From positions 1 to 64,000 of the forward strand of contig JAAZXR010000018.1 of assembly GCA_014240065.1 (NCBI GenBank): a DNA stretch of 64,000 nucleotides, given 5' to 3'. The notes under the pieces are model-generated. The model had not been told where the DNA came from and ran no database searches. It was given only the letters and a program-made list of their open reading frames with translations. The stretch is from Myxococcales bacterium. GTDB lineage: Bacteria > Myxococcota_A > Polyangia > Nannocystales > Nannocystaceae. The position numbers were made by a program, and so were the translations under genes. Positions within the stretch are counted from its first letter, which is position 1. Every line of letters starts with the position of its first letter. Below are positions 34,719 through 43,942 of this stretch, piece by piece.

Positions 34719-35612
34719 ATGCTGAAGCGATTCGCCGTACTCACCCTCCTTGGAACCTCTCTCGTGCTCGACGCCGGCTGCGCCGGGCGCACCGCCGCGT
34801 GGCAGCAAGAGCAGACCTCGCCGACCGAAGCCGGGCCTGCCGACGCGGGCGGATCGATGGCCGCGGCGGGCGACGCAGCGTGGGCAGAGCGAGACACGCT
34901 CGCCAAGGTCAACGAGGCCATCGCGGGCTGGGAGAAAGCCTCGGAGGCCGGGGCCAACGACGTGGCGACGCTGACCAAGCTGACGCGCGCCTACTACTAT
35001 CGCGCCGACCGATTTTTGCGGGCCGACGAGGGCGCGTACCTCGAATCGATGAACAAGGGCGTGGAGTGGGGAGAGCGGGCGCTCGTCGCCGCGTCTCCCG
35101 CGTTCGAAGAGGCCATGCGTGGCAAGAAGGGCAAGTTCCAAGAGGCCGTCCTCCTCGTCGGTCCAGAGGGGATCGGCGCGATGTACTGGTACGCCTCGTG
35201 CCTCGGCAAGTGGGCCAAGCGCACGGGCTTCGCGGTCCTCTTGGGTCAAAAAGACAACATCAAAGCGACGATGACCCACGTGCTCGAGCTCGACGAGAAA
35301 TTTTATCACGGGGGGCCCCACCGCTACTTCGGAGCCTACTACTCCATCGCGCCGGGTTTCGCGGGCGGTGACACGACCAAGTCGGACGAGGAATTCTCCG
35401 CCTCCCTCAAGATCTCGCCGTACTTCCTCGGCACCAAGGTGCTCAAGGCCGAGCACTACGCCGTGAAGATGGACGACGAAGATCTCTTTAAGTCGCTTTT
35501 GGAGGAGGTGCTCGCGGCCAACCCCGAAGAGGTGGCAGAGATCGCGCCGGAGATGCGCGCCGAGCAAGAAAAAGCGACGGAACTGCTCGAAAATATTGAC
35601 GAATTGTTCTAG
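34719..35612 (+). CDS. TRAP-transporter-associated lipoprotein (TatT/TtaT family)
   Basis: A 297-residue lipoprotein; ATG 34719 gives a signal with lipobox (LVLDAGC, Cys21). The mature part is all-helical, TPR-like, with repeated motifs such as KLTRAYYYRADRFLRA, MYWYASCLGKWAKR and HRYFGAYYSIAPGFAGGD that characterise the TRAP-T-associated T component. It precedes the substrate-binding protein by 115 bases and heads a complete TRAP operon. It is thought to scaffold ligand or the binding protein in the periplasm. Confidence 0.9.
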   Translation: MLKRFAVLTLLGTSLVLDAGCAGRTAAWQQEQTSPTEAGPADAGGSMAAAGDAAWAERDTLAKVNEAIAGWEKASEAGANDVATLTKLTRAYYYRADRFLRADEGAYLESMNKGVEWGERALVAASPAFEEAMRGKKGKFQEAVLLVGPEGIGAMYWYASCLGKWAKRTGFAVLLGQKDNIKATMTHVLELDEKFYHGGPHRYFGAYYSIAPGFAGGDTTKSDEEFSASLKISPYFLGTKVLKAEHYAVKMDDEDLFKSLLEEVLAANPEEVAEIAPEMRAEQEKATELLENIDELF

Positions 35613-35727
35613 TCGCCACCCCGGCGCGGGAACACCGCGACGACCCGATGCCCCGAGGTCGCTTCCTTTTGAAGCAATCGAAGAGGTGCCCGTCCAACGA
35701 CCGGCGCACCAGAAACGAAAAGACAGC

Positions 35728-36771
35728 ATGTCCAACGAAAAGCTCAGCACCAAGTCAAAATCTCGCAGCTCTCGCCGACTGTTTATGGCGACGTCGTCGG
35801 CGGCGGCGGCGGCCTCGTTCTTCATCGGCGGTAAGGCGCTCGCGGCGGATCCCGAGTTCGTCATCAAGCTCGGCACCACGGCGCCGGCCGGTACCCCGTG
35901 GGAGCAGGCGCTCAAGGCGTGGAAGCGCCGGGTCAAAAAGGCGACCGACGGACGAGTGAAGATCAAAGCATACTGGGGCGGGGCGCTCGGTGACGAGCAG
36001 ACCATCGCGGACCGTGTCACACGAGGCGGCGTGCAGGTGTACGGCGGCAGCTGCGGCGGAGCTTCGAACAAGGTGCCCGAGCTTGAGGGCATCGAGCTGC
36101 CGTACTTGTTCCCGACCTTGAAGGCCGCCGACAAGGCCCTCGATTCCTCCTACGATTTCGTGGACAGCATGCTGAACCGTCGCGGGCTCAAGCTGCTGTT
36201 TTACTCCGAGAACGGGCGCCGGAGCATCGGGCTCAAGGGGGGCTTTGTGAAGAGCCCGAGCGATCTCAAGGGCAAAAAAATGAGGTCCCAGCAGACCGAC
36301 GTTCACATCGACACCTGGCGGGGCCTCGGTGCCTCCCCGGTCCCCATGCCCGTGACTGAGGTGCTGTCATCCCTGCAGACGGGCGTGGTCGATGGCTTCG
36401 ACAACACGCCGTTGTTCACCTTCGCCGCGTCTTGGTACCAAGCGGTCGACCATTTCACATTGACGCAGCACAGCTACCAGCCCGGAATCATCGCGATGAA
36501 CAAGGAGTACTGGGAGTCCCTCCCCGCGGACATTCGAACCGCGCTGTTGGGCGATCCCGAGGCCGAGGCGCGCAAGCATCGAAAGATGGTCCGCGCCATG
36601 GAGCCCGTGCTCGTGCAGAACTTCCGTAACGCCGGCATCGCGGTGCATGAGTCCACGAAGGCTGAGAAAGCCGCGTTCGCGAAGGCGACCAAGAGCGCGC
36701 ACGCGAAGTTTCGCAAGAAGCACTCGGGGGATGGCTCCAAGATGCTCGCAAAATTCCAAGCGGCGATGTAA
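35728..36771 (+). CDS. dctP: TRAP transporter substrate-binding protein (DctP)
   Basis: A 347-residue periplasmic binding protein. ATG 35728 precedes an export signal with a twin-arginine motif (SRRLFM) and an ALA-AD cleavage site near residue 40. The mature part has the DctP pattern: FVIKLGTTAPAGTPWEQALK, the conserved Arg in ENGRRSIGLKGG, FVKSPSDLKGKKMR and MPVTEVLSSLQTGVVDGFD. It delivers a carboxylate-type ligand to the DctQM permease by a sodium gradient; the ligand is unknown. It lies between the TatT lipoprotein and DctQ. Confidence 0.94.
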   Translation: MSNEKLSTKSKSRSSRRLFMATSSAAAAASFFIGGKALAADPEFVIKLGTTAPAGTPWEQALKAWKRRVKKATDGRVKIKAYWGGALGDEQTIADRVTRGGVQVYGGSCGGASNKVPELEGIELPYLFPTLKAADKALDSSYDFVDSMLNRRGLKLLFYSENGRRSIGLKGGFVKSPSDLKGKKMRSQQTDVHIDTWRGLGASPVPMPVTEVLSSLQTGVVDGFDNTPLFTFAASWYQAVDHFTLTQHSYQPGIIAMNKEYWESLPADIRTALLGDPEAEARKHRKMVRAMEPVLVQNFRNAGIAVHESTKAEKAAFAKATKSAHAKFRKKHSGDGSKMLAKFQAAM

Positions 36772-36951
36772 CGAAGGATGCGCCGCTAGCGCGCGATGGA
36801 GCGGCTCCACGTCGGTGGAGTCGCTTTTTGCTTCTTGGACGGGCGAGCCCGCACATGGCGGCACCATCCCCGCGAGGAGGGGGTGCGAACGCCTCGCTCA
36901 ATTTGCGAAAGCTCGGTGCCGCTCCGCGTCTCTTGCTAGTATCCGGCACGC

Positions 36952-37902
36952 GTGGAACAGCCCTTGGAAAAGATCAATTCCCTCATCTACCGAGTGGAGA
37001 AGGCGGTGGTCGTCGCGTCCTTGCTCGTGATGTCACTGCTCGTGTTCATGGACGTGGTGCACCGACGCTACTCCGATCCTGAGAGCAAGCTCTCCTCGAT
37101 GCTCGCTGGGTTCGCCGGGATCGGCGCGGAGGATGCGGCGTTCGCCAGCCTCCAGTCGCTCTCGCCGTGGCTCAACGGGGGCTGTTTTTTCTTGCTGTTT
37201 TGGTTGGGGATTTCTACGGCGTCAACGCGACCCATGGGCGGCGCGGAGCGAGCCGAGGATGACGCGCGGCGGCCGAGTCGGGCCAAGGCGGCCGGCATGG
37301 CGCTCGGGCTCGTGCTGGCCTGCGCGTTCGTGCTGCGGGTCACCTTCGGTAGCGGCACGCAGGACGCCGAAATGTGCATTGAGCGAGGCTTCTCCCTCGA
37401 GTGTGGGCTCTTCCCCAGCGGCTTGATTTGGTCGCAGCCGGTGGCGCTGGTGCTCACAATCTGGGTAGGTTTTTTGGGCGCGTCCATGGCCACCCGAGAT
37501 CACCGTCACCTCAAAGTAGAGGCGGTGCAGCAGCGCTTGCCGGAGGGTCTGAGGCGCAAGTCGAGCCTGGTCGCGGGAATCTTTACTGCGCTGTTTTGTC
37601 TGCTGGTGGCCTACCTCTCGTGGAACTACGTGCTCGAGCAGCGAGGCGACTATCTGAGGAGCGATGGCCTCGGTGGCGTCTTCGACGGGCTCCCAGTCCC
37701 GCGGTGGATCGGTTTCATCGTGCTCCCAGTGGCATATTCGTTGATGGCAGCTCGCTTCGTGGTCGCGGGGCTCGCCGGCTTTCGCGGAGAACAGCTCGGC
37801 GGGCTGGGAGAGCTAGGTGACCTCGACCTCGAGGCGCTGGCGGTGGACGTTCCGGGCGATGAAGCGACGGAGCCCGCGAACGGCGAGGCGGTGGACGCGT
37901 GA
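36952..37902 (+). CDS. dctQ: TRAP transporter small permease (DctQ), enlarged
   Basis: A 316-residue DctQ subunit, markedly longer than the usual 160-200. The first TM (KAVVVASLLVMSLLVF) and the later FLGASMATRDHRHLKVEAVQQRLPEG signature are typical, but about 100 extra residues with two further hydrophobic segments (WLNGGCFFLLFWLG, AAGMALGLVLACAF) sit between them, giving about six TM helices. The C-terminal tail is acidic (GDLDLEALAVDVPGDE). It starts at GTG 36952, 180 bases after dctP, and its TGA overlaps dctM (GTGA). Confidence 0.9.
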   Translation: MEQPLEKINSLIYRVEKAVVVASLLVMSLLVFMDVVHRRYSDPESKLSSMLAGFAGIGAEDAAFASLQSLSPWLNGGCFFLLFWLGISTASTRPMGGAERAEDDARRPSRAKAAGMALGLVLACAFVLRVTFGSGTQDAEMCIERGFSLECGLFPSGLIWSQPVALVLTIWVGFLGASMATRDHRHLKVEAVQQRLPEGLRRKSSLVAGIFTALFCLLVAYLSWNYVLEQRGDYLRSDGLGGVFDGLPVPRWIGFIVLPVAYSLMAARFVVAGLAGFRGEQLGGLGELGDLDLEALAVDVPGDEATEPANGEAVDA

Positions 37903-39722
37903 GGAACCGAATGGAAAAATACGCGAAGCCAAAGCACCCGCGGCTGTTGGCGCTCGGCGTGGCGCTCGTGTTGTTGGGCGGACTCGGCGCGCCCGGTGAC
38001 GCGTGGGCCGCGGAAGGCGGCGGCGCCGGCGGTGGCGCCCTCATCCTGGTCGGCGCGCTGGCCGGGATGATCGCCCTCGGACTGCCGCTGTTCGTCCTCA
38101 TCGGCGTCTTGGCGGTGTTGTGCTTCTCCTTCTTCGGGAGTGATTTCCGCGGGCTCGACACCCTCGGAATTCTCCCGGTCGAAGTGGCCAAGCTGGTCGG
38201 GAAGAACGAGCTCCTCGCGATCCCGTTCTTCGTCGCGTCCGGCGCCATCATGAGCGCCGGCGGTATCGCCAAGCGGCTGGTGGCGTTCGCGCGCGCCCTC
38301 GTGGGCTTCTTGCCCGGCGGGCTCGCGGTCGCGACCGTCGGCGCGTGCATCATCTTCGCGGCAATTTCGGGCTCGAGCCCTGTCACCGTGATCGCCATCG
38401 GCTCCATGACCTACCCCGCGCTCCTCAAGGCCGGCTACGATCGCAAGTTCGCGTTGGGCTTGGTGTCGAGCGCGGGATCGCTGGGAATTTTGATCCCGCC
38501 GTCGATCCCCATGATCATCTACGCGATCGTGGCCGGGGGCCAGCGCCCGTTGGACGTCTCAGAGTTGTTTTTGGCCGGGTTGCTTCCGGGCGCGCTTATC
38601 GGCGCGTTGCTGTCGATCTACAGCATGTTCCGGGCGGGCAAGGGCACGCGAGACAAGTTCGAGATGCGCCGCGTGATCGAGACGCTCCGCGACGGGATCT
38701 GGTCGGTTTCGTTGCCGCTGGTGATCTTGGGCGGCATCTATTCTGGAGTGTTCACGCCGACCGAGGCCGCCGCGATTTCGGTGGTCTACGCCCTCGTGAT
38801 CGAATTGTTGATCCATCGGGACATCACGATCTCCGACATCGCCAAGATCCTCGGGGAGGCGACGGTCACGATGGGGAGCATCTTGATCATCATGTCCCTC
38901 GCTGTGGCGCTCAACATCTTTCTCGTGGAAGAGGAGGTCCCACAGCGAGCGGTGGAGTGGATTCGGGCCAAGGAGCTCACCCCCGTGACGTTCCTCTTGC
39001 TGGTCAATGTGTTCTTGTTGTTGGTGGGTGCGGTGATGGATTCGATCAGCGCGATCTTGATCATCGCTCCGCTCCTCGCGCCGATCGCGTACCAGCTCGG
39101 GATCGACCCCGTACACCTCGGGATCGTCTTCATCGTCAACCTCGAGATCGGCTATCTGACCCCGCCCATCGGCATCAACCTGTTCGTGGCGTCGTCGGTG
39201 TTTCGCAGATCGATGGGCGAGGTTAGCCGCGGCGTCTTGCCGTTTATCGGCTTGATGATGATCGGGCTCGTCGGGGTGACGTACGTCCCATCGCTCTCGC
39301 TCGGGCCAGTCAATATGCGATTCCGCGACAAGCCGTTCTACGAGCCGTTCCCCGAGCTTCGATCAGAAGATGACGAGGCCGCGGGAGGCGGCGATGATGA
39401 AGGCGCCGTTAACCCGGAGACGGGTGATCGGGTGCAGTCGATGGAGGAGATGATGAAGGAGCTCGGGCTTCAAGAGATGCTCGACGAAGAGGAGGACGAG
39501 GACGACGACGAGGACGAGGTGGACGGACCCATGGGACGCGCGCCGGCCATGCCCGGGATGATGCCCGACGACGACGACGAGGACGACGACGACGACGAGG
39601 ACGACGACGACAGCGAGGACGACGACGACAGCGAGGACGATGAGGTCGGGCCGATGGGGCGGGCGCCGACGATGCTGGCGCCGGCGCCCTCCGGCGACGC
39701 CACGGGAGCGGTCGCCCCCTAG
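37899..39722 (+). CDS. dctM: TRAP transporter large permease (DctM) with acidic tail
   Basis: A 607-residue DctM-family permease of the sodium-coupled TRAP system. The core (residues about 45-490) has the family blocks GSSPVTVIAIGSMTYPALLK, LGILIPPSIPMIIYA and the late PPIGINLFVASS region, with about 12 TM helices. An N-terminal hydrophobic leader ends AWAAEGG, possibly a cleaved signal. The last 110 residues are unusual: Glu/Asp-rich runs (DEEEDEDDDEDEVDG, DDDDEDDDDDEDDDDSEDD) with GRAP motifs; ordinary DctM proteins end before this. GTG 37899 overlaps the dctQ stop; ATG 37911 is an alternative. Confidence 0.92.
   Translation: MRNRMEKYAKPKHPRLLALGVALVLLGGLGAPGDAWAAEGGGAGGGALILVGALAGMIALGLPLFVLIGVLAVLCFSFFGSDFRGLDTLGILPVEVAKLVGKNELLAIPFFVASGAIMSAGGIAKRLVAFARALVGFLPGGLAVATVGACIIFAAISGSSPVTVIAIGSMTYPALLKAGYDRKFALGLVSSAGSLGILIPPSIPMIIYAIVAGGQRPLDVSELFLAGLLPGALIGALLSIYSMFRAGKGTRDKFEMRRVIETLRDGIWSVSLPLVILGGIYSGVFTPTEAAAISVVYALVIELLIHRDITISDIAKILGEATVTMGSILIIMSLAVALNIFLVEEEVPQRAVEWIRAKELTPVTFLLLVNVFLLLVGAVMDSISAILIIAPLLAPIAYQLGIDPVHLGIVFIVNLEIGYLTPPIGINLFVASSVFRRSMGEVSRGVLPFIGLMMIGLVGVTYVPSLSLGPVNMRFRDKPFYEPFPELRSEDDEAAGGGDDEGAVNPETGDRVQSMEEMMKELGLQEMLDEEEDEDDDEDEVDGPMGRAPAMPGMMPDDDDEDDDDDEDDDDSEDDDDSEDDEVGPMGRAPTMLAPAPSGDATGAVAP
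39481..39650. repeat. GAC/GAG simple repeat in the dctM acidic tail
   Basis: Long runs of GAC, GAG and GAT codons encode the poly-Asp/Glu tail; the DNA is a near-perfect trinucleotide repeat and could expand or contract by slippage. Confidence 0.85.
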
Positions 39723-39806
39723 GGGGGCGCGGTTGGCCAAGCAGGTGGGCGCCAGGCTCGCGGTCCGCGTCCCGCCTGCTCGTTGAACTCGCGGTGTGCG
39801 CGGCGC

Positions 39807-40556
39807 CTACGCGCCGAACTCGACCCACTCGTCGGCGATCAGCCGCTCGTGGGGTCGATAGGACGCCTTGTAGCGCATGGCGGCGCACTGCTGGACGTAC
39901 AGACCGAGGTACAGATACTGCAATTGTTCGCGCCGAGCATATTCGATCTGGGTCATGATCGAGAAGACCCCTGGACTCAAAAATTCGAACGCTGGATCGA
40001 AGTAGGTATAGACGGCGGACAGTGATCGCTCACCACGGTCGACGATGGCGATCGCGACGAGCTGCTCTCCCGCCCGATATTGCATCTCGAACGAGCTCAC
40101 GCACGAGTCCACCAAGAAGGCGTTGTAGCCGGCCGGGTCGATGAGGTCGCTGGTGCCCATGAGGTCCCGACTGGACTTGTGGGTGTTGTAGAGCGCGACC
40201 TTCTCCTCGGTCAGCGAGGTCGGCGCGATCGTCATGTCGAGGTGTTTCAGGCCGCGACGCAGCGCTCGCCGCTGACTCTTTGACGCGATGAATTTCGCGA
40301 CGTCGATGCGAATGGGCTCGCAGGCGCGGCAGTCTGGGCAGCGCGGGTTGTACAGCAAGATGCCCTGGCGCCGATCGCCGACCGCGAGCTTGCGTTCGAA
40401 TTCTGCCGGGCCCAACGGGCGAATGGGGAGCCGCATGGGGAGCCGCGCGACGGTGTCCTCCAGATACGGGCACGGGCCCGCCTCGTCGTACACGAGGAGC
40501 TCTGGAGGATCTACGTCGAGCAGGCGAAGCCGTCGTGTGTCGGTTCCCACGGGCAT
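39807..40556 (-). CDS. bpt: Aspartate/glutamate leucyltransferase (Bpt)
   Basis: A 249-residue aminoacyl-tRNA-protein transferase that adds Leu to N-terminal Asp or Glu of proteins, feeding them to the ClpS/ClpAP N-degron pathway. Identifying features are the CPYLEDTVARLPMR start region, YNPRCPDCRACEPIRIDVAKF (Cys-rich N-terminal motif), SQRRALRRG and the C-terminal YLGLYVQQCAAMRYKASYRPHE block. ATG 40556 gives the typical length; the open frame upstream is not homologous. It is divergent from the MBL-fold gene. Confidence 0.92.
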   Translation of the reverse strand: MPVGTDTRRLRLLDVDPPELLVYDEAGPCPYLEDTVARLPMRLPIRPLGPAEFERKLAVGDRRQGILLYNPRCPDCRACEPIRIDVAKFIASKSQRRALRRGLKHLDMTIAPTSLTEEKVALYNTHKSSRDLMGTSDLIDPAGYNAFLVDSCVSSFEMQYRAGEQLVAIAIVDRGERSLSAVYTYFDPAFEFLSPGVFSIMTQIEYARREQLQYLYLGLYVQQCAAMRYKASYRPHERLIADEWVEFGA

Positions 40557-40655
40557 TACCGTAGCATGCTCTGTCGCGCGCGGCAGGGTGGCGGTGGGCT
40601 GTCGCGTCGTGGGGGGGGGTGACGAGGTCGTCGGCAGGCTGCTATTTTCCGTTTG

Positions 40656-41501
40656 ATGCCAGGTTTGAAGCACGAGGTGCTCGCGCCGGGGGTTGCGCTG
40701 ATGGCGTTGAAGACCCCGACGCTGCCGCCCGCCACGACGACCAACACGCTCATTGTGGGACGCCGCCGCCTCGCGCTCATCGAGCCGGCGTCGCCACACG
40801 CGGACGAGCAGGCGAATCTTGAGGCGTACGTACAACGCGAGCGCGAGCGAGGCGCGCAGGTGGTGGCGATCTTGCTGACGCATCATCACCGCGATCACGT
40901 GGGTCATGTGGCGCGGCTTCAGGAGCTGCTCGGCGCGCCTGTGATGGCCCACCGGGCGACCGCGGACCGGGTCTCGTTCCGGGTCGATGAAATTGTGGAG
41001 GACGGTGACCTCATCGCGCTCGATGAGGGCCATCGGATTCGAGCGCGCCACACACCTGGCCACGCGCCGGGTCATCTCGTATTCGTCGAAGAAAAGAGCG
41101 GGATCATCCACGTCGGCGACATGCTGGCGGGCGTCGGCACGATCTTGATAGATCCTGGTGACGGTGGGGATATGGGCGAATACTTGGGGTCCTTGCGGCT
41201 GATCCGAGATGAGCTGTGCGCGGACAACACGCGGCTCGTCCCCGCCCATGGACCCGTCATCGAGCGCGCTCGGGCGGCGTGCGAGGCGTTGATCGAGCAT
41301 CGTCTGCGTCGTGAGTCGAAGGTGATCAGCGGCGTGGGCGCGGAGGGACGGAGCTTCGACGACTTGCTCGCCATCGTCTACGACGACACCCCAAAACAGC
41401 TGTGGCCGCTCGCGGCGATGTCGTTGGAGGCACACGTCGCGAAGCTGGTCGCCGACGGGCGGCTCACCCGTGTGGGTGGGCGCGTCACCCCGGCATCATG
41501 A
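40656..41501 (+). CDS. MBL-fold metallohydrolase (LACTB2-like)
   Basis: A 281-residue metallo-beta-lactamase-fold hydrolase with the di-zinc motif THHHRDHVGH (around residue 79), HTPGHAPGHLVF, GDMLAG and a late PAHGPV His; the C-terminal 80 residues form a helical winged domain as in LACTB2-type proteins, which cleave RNA or thioesters in homologues. The start is ATG 40656, preceded in frame by another codon of the same open frame. It lies tail-to-head with the SRPBCC gene (gap 22 bases), possibly one transcript. Confidence 0.92.
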   Translation: MPGLKHEVLAPGVALMALKTPTLPPATTTNTLIVGRRRLALIEPASPHADEQANLEAYVQRERERGAQVVAILLTHHHRDHVGHVARLQELLGAPVMAHRATADRVSFRVDEIVEDGDLIALDEGHRIRARHTPGHAPGHLVFVEEKSGIIHVGDMLAGVGTILIDPGDGGDMGEYLGSLRLIRDELCADNTRLVPAHGPVIERARAACEALIEHRLRRESKVISGVGAEGRSFDDLLAIVYDDTPKQLWPLAAMSLEAHVAKLVADGRLTRVGGRVTPAS

Positions 41502-41523
41502 TCGCACGAAGGGAGATCCATCA

Positions 41524-42003
41524 ATGGAGCTATCAAGAGAGATCGTAAGGACCTTCCAGACCTCAGCGTCGCCGTCGCGTGTGATCGAGCTGCTCGGAGA
41601 CGTGCCTCGGTCAGGCGCCCACATGCCCGACGTGGAGCGCATCGACGCGTGCGCCGACGGACACCGCTGGTCGATGAAGCGCCTCGGCGCGGGGAGGGTC
41701 TCGCTGCAGGCGGTGTATTGCTCAAGATTCGTCGCCGACCTCGAGGCGCTCACCGTCACCTGGGGACCTCGGCCCGATCTCGGGAACTCTTGGGCAGAGG
41801 GCGAGTGGCAAGTGAGCGTGCGCGGCGCTGGCAGCGAGGTGCGTCTGCGTTCGGTGTTCGGGGTCAACCTGCCGTTGCCGGGATTAATGAAGCGGCCGGC
41901 CCTCGCGGTGTTCGAGCGAGAGTATGGCCGGCTCATCAAGACCTACTGCGAGCACCTCAAGCGCACCCTCGACGGCGGAGACGGTCGCATCCATCGCTGG
42001 TGA
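41524..42003 (+). CDS. SRPBCC (START-like) family protein
   Basis: A 159-residue single-domain protein starting at ATG 41524, with a GGGAG element nine bases upstream. The pattern (EIVRTFQTSASPSRVIELLGDV, VSLQAVYCSRFVADL, WAEGEWQVSVRGAGSEVRLR, long C-terminal helix ending EHLKRTLDG) matches the Bet v 1/START-like SRPBCC fold that binds hydrophobic ligands. No function can be inferred. It converges with the S41 peptidase gene, whose stop is six bases away. Confidence 0.75.
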   Translation: MELSREIVRTFQTSASPSRVIELLGDVPRSGAHMPDVERIDACADGHRWSMKRLGAGRVSLQAVYCSRFVADLEALTVTWGPRPDLGNSWAEGEWQVSVRGAGSEVRLRSVFGVNLPLPGLMKRPALAVFEREYGRLIKTYCEHLKRTLDGGDGRIHRW

Positions 42004-42008
42004 CCGGA

Positions 42009-43331
42009 CTAGCGGGCGGTGTGAATCGCCGAGAGGGGGTCTGCCGGGTTGGCGTCGACGCCGGCGCGGAGCCCGGGGGTCGCCTGATAGGCGCTGCACG
42101 AGCCGTTTTGGAGGTAGTCGAGCGCGTTGGCGAGGAGAGACTCGTTCGGGTCTCCAAGCTCGTACTCGGGCTGGTCGTCGCCACCGCAGCCGGTGGCGAG
42201 CCCGTCGAAATACTCGCCCTCGTCGAGCGAGTTCAGCAGCTTGAAGGTGATGGGATACAGCAGTTTCTCGCAAAACTCGAAGGAGTTCGAGCCCACAGGC
42301 TTGCCGGAGGTCGCGGCGCCGATCAGCTCCACGTCGGTGTAGGGGAGCATGGCGTTGATGACGAGCTCGCTCGCCGAGGACGTCGATCCTGAGGTGATGA
42401 AGGCGATCCGCTCGAGGGGGAGCGCGTGGGACGTCGTCGCGAAGCGGTACGAGTTGTCACCCTCCGATAGGTTGGAGTTGTATTTCACCTTGTACATGAC
42501 GGCGTCGTCGTTCATCGCGCTCCCGAGCAGGTTCGCCAGGTGTCGCGCGGTGGAGATCAGCCCGCCGCCGTTGTAGCGCAGGTCGACCACGAGCTTGGTG
42601 ACGCCCGCAGCCTCGAAGGTCTCGAACGCAGCGTCGAGTTCGGCGACGGAGGTCTTCACGAACGTGTCGAAGTAGAAGTAGCCGACCGATTCGCCGGCGA
42701 GGTCGAGGACTGTCGCGTTCGGGACGGTGATGATCAGATACCAGTCGCGCGTGACGGGGACGAGCTCGGGCTCCGCGTTGGGGTCTGCGGCTTGCTCTCG
42801 AGGGATGACCTCAAAGTTGACGATGAGCCCCTCATCGTTCTCGCCCCAGTCCGAGCTGCTCGCCTCGGGGGATGGGACGCCGTTCACCGATACGATGACG
42901 TCGCCTCGACGCAGGCCCGCGACCCCCGCTGGTGATCCCGGGTGCACCAACTTCAAGACGAGATTGCCGTCGTCGTTGGACCTGTACTTGAAGCCGATCC
43001 CGAGGCGCATGCCCGCCATGAACAGGGCGTCGCTCTCCACCTTGTCCACCGCCCGAGTCCAGCGATCCACGTTCTGTCGCAGCGCGGTCGTGAGGGCCTC
43101 TGGGCTGTCGTAGCTCGCGAAGTCGACTTCGTCCTTGGGTGGGAGCTCGGTGCTCCACAAGTAGACCTCGTCCATCGTGTCGTAGATCCACTCCTTTTGC
43201 GCTTCGAGATCGCAACTCGCGGGTGGCTCGATATTCGGCAAGCCCTCCGATTGGCACCCGTGGGTTGTGACTGTGGCGCCGACGAAGAGCGCGGGGAATA
43301 CGAAGCCTCCAAAGACACGACGAGCTAACAC
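42009..43331 (-). CDS. S41 family (C-terminal-processing-like) serine protease, lipoprotein
   Basis: About 440 residues from the inferred GTG 43331, which yields a signal with lipobox (VTTHGC); upstream in-frame ATGs are less likely. After the anchor comes a region ahead of a PDZ domain (GSPAGVAGLRRGDVIVSVNG), then the S41 catalytic domain with the nucleophile region SGSTSSASELV and the general-base Lys in SGKPVGSN. The linker GYFYFDTFV and LVVDLRYNGGG are family hallmarks. It should degrade or trim envelope proteins. It is divergent from the small lipoprotein gene and converges with the SRPBCC gene. Confidence 0.9.
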   Translation of the reverse strand: MLARRVFGGFVFPALFVGATVTTHGCQSEGLPNIEPPASCDLEAQKEWIYDTMDEVYLWSTELPPKDEVDFASYDSPEALTTALRQNVDRWTRAVDKVESDALFMAGMRLGIGFKYRSNDDGNLVLKLVHPGSPAGVAGLRRGDVIVSVNGVPSPEASSSDWGENDEGLIVNFEVIPREQAADPNAEPELVPVTRDWYLIITVPNATVLDLAGESVGYFYFDTFVKTSVAELDAAFETFEAAGVTKLVVDLRYNGGGLISTARHLANLLGSAMNDDAVMYKVKYNSNLSEGDNSYRFATTSHALPLERIAFITSGSTSSASELVINAMLPYTDVELIGAATSGKPVGSNSFEFCEKLLYPITFKLLNSLDEGEYFDGLATGCGGDDQPEYELGDPNESLLANALDYLQNGSCSAYQATPGLRAGVDANPADPLSAIHTAR

Positions 43332-43419
43332 GTCCCGAGAGTTGCACTCCACGGTGGGGTTCGCAACGCGGACCAAAAAAAATGCCCTCACCGCGACACT
43401 GAAGGGTACGCTCGCGCCC

Positions 43420-43884
43420 ATGAGCACGGTGCGCCGGGACCGCATTCGGGAGGGAGAGGCTCCCGGTGAACAGGCGATGTGCCCCGCGGCCCCCCCCGTG
43501 AGCCCGAGAGGGCGAGCCGCGCGCCGGCGAACGTTCGGGCGTGTGCGAATCTTGCTTGCGGCATGCGCCTGCCTCGGGTGCACCCCCGTCGAGTACCGCG
43601 TCGTGACGACGCCGCTCGGCGGCGAGGGAGCACCCACGGCGCGGGCGAACGCCGAACAGTGCGAGCGATTTGCCTCCCATCTCCGCGCGCTCACATTTCA
43701 AGAGATTCGGCGACGCGCGGATCGTGTCCAGGAAGACCCGCCGACGGATCGTTGGGCGATGGGCCAAGCAGACGAATCGTATCGCTTCGCGAGGGCCAGC
43801 TGTCTCGAACGTGGGACTGTCGGCGAGGTCCGGTGCGCGGTGCAAGTTCCGACGCTGTCCGCGCTGAGCGAGCGCTGCGGCTGA
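43420..43884 (+). CDS. Small hypothetical lipoprotein
   Basis: A 154-residue protein from ATG 43420 (an internal start nearer the signal is possible). The signal-like segment RILLAACACLGC gives a lipobox, followed by a compact domain with four Cys (QCERF, SCLERG, VRCAV, SERCG) and a helical start (SHLRALTFQEIRRRADRV). The paired cysteines suggest disulfides. No family recognised. It precedes the altered PPP gene by 58 bases on the same strand and is divergent from the S41 gene. Confidence 0.6.
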   Translation: MSTVRRDRIREGEAPGEQAMCPAAPPVSPRGRAARRRTFGRVRILLAACACLGCTPVEYRVVTTPLGGEGAPTARANAEQCERFASHLRALTFQEIRRRADRVQEDPPTDRWAMGQADESYRFARASCLERGTVGEVRCAVQVPTLSALSERCG

Positions 43885-43942
43885 GGAGCGCGGGCGCGTC
43901 GCCGATTGTTCGAAACACACGACAAGAGGTAGACTCGGCCTG

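Noticed and set aside
34710-36134. 474-residue open frame antisense to the TRAP genes
   Set aside because: It lies opposite well-supported TatT and DctP genes and has no recognisable domain; it is a high-GC shadow frame.
39807-41435. 542-residue version of the Bpt protein
   Set aside because: The upstream part is opposite the MBL gene and carries no homology; ATG 40556 gives the normal family length.
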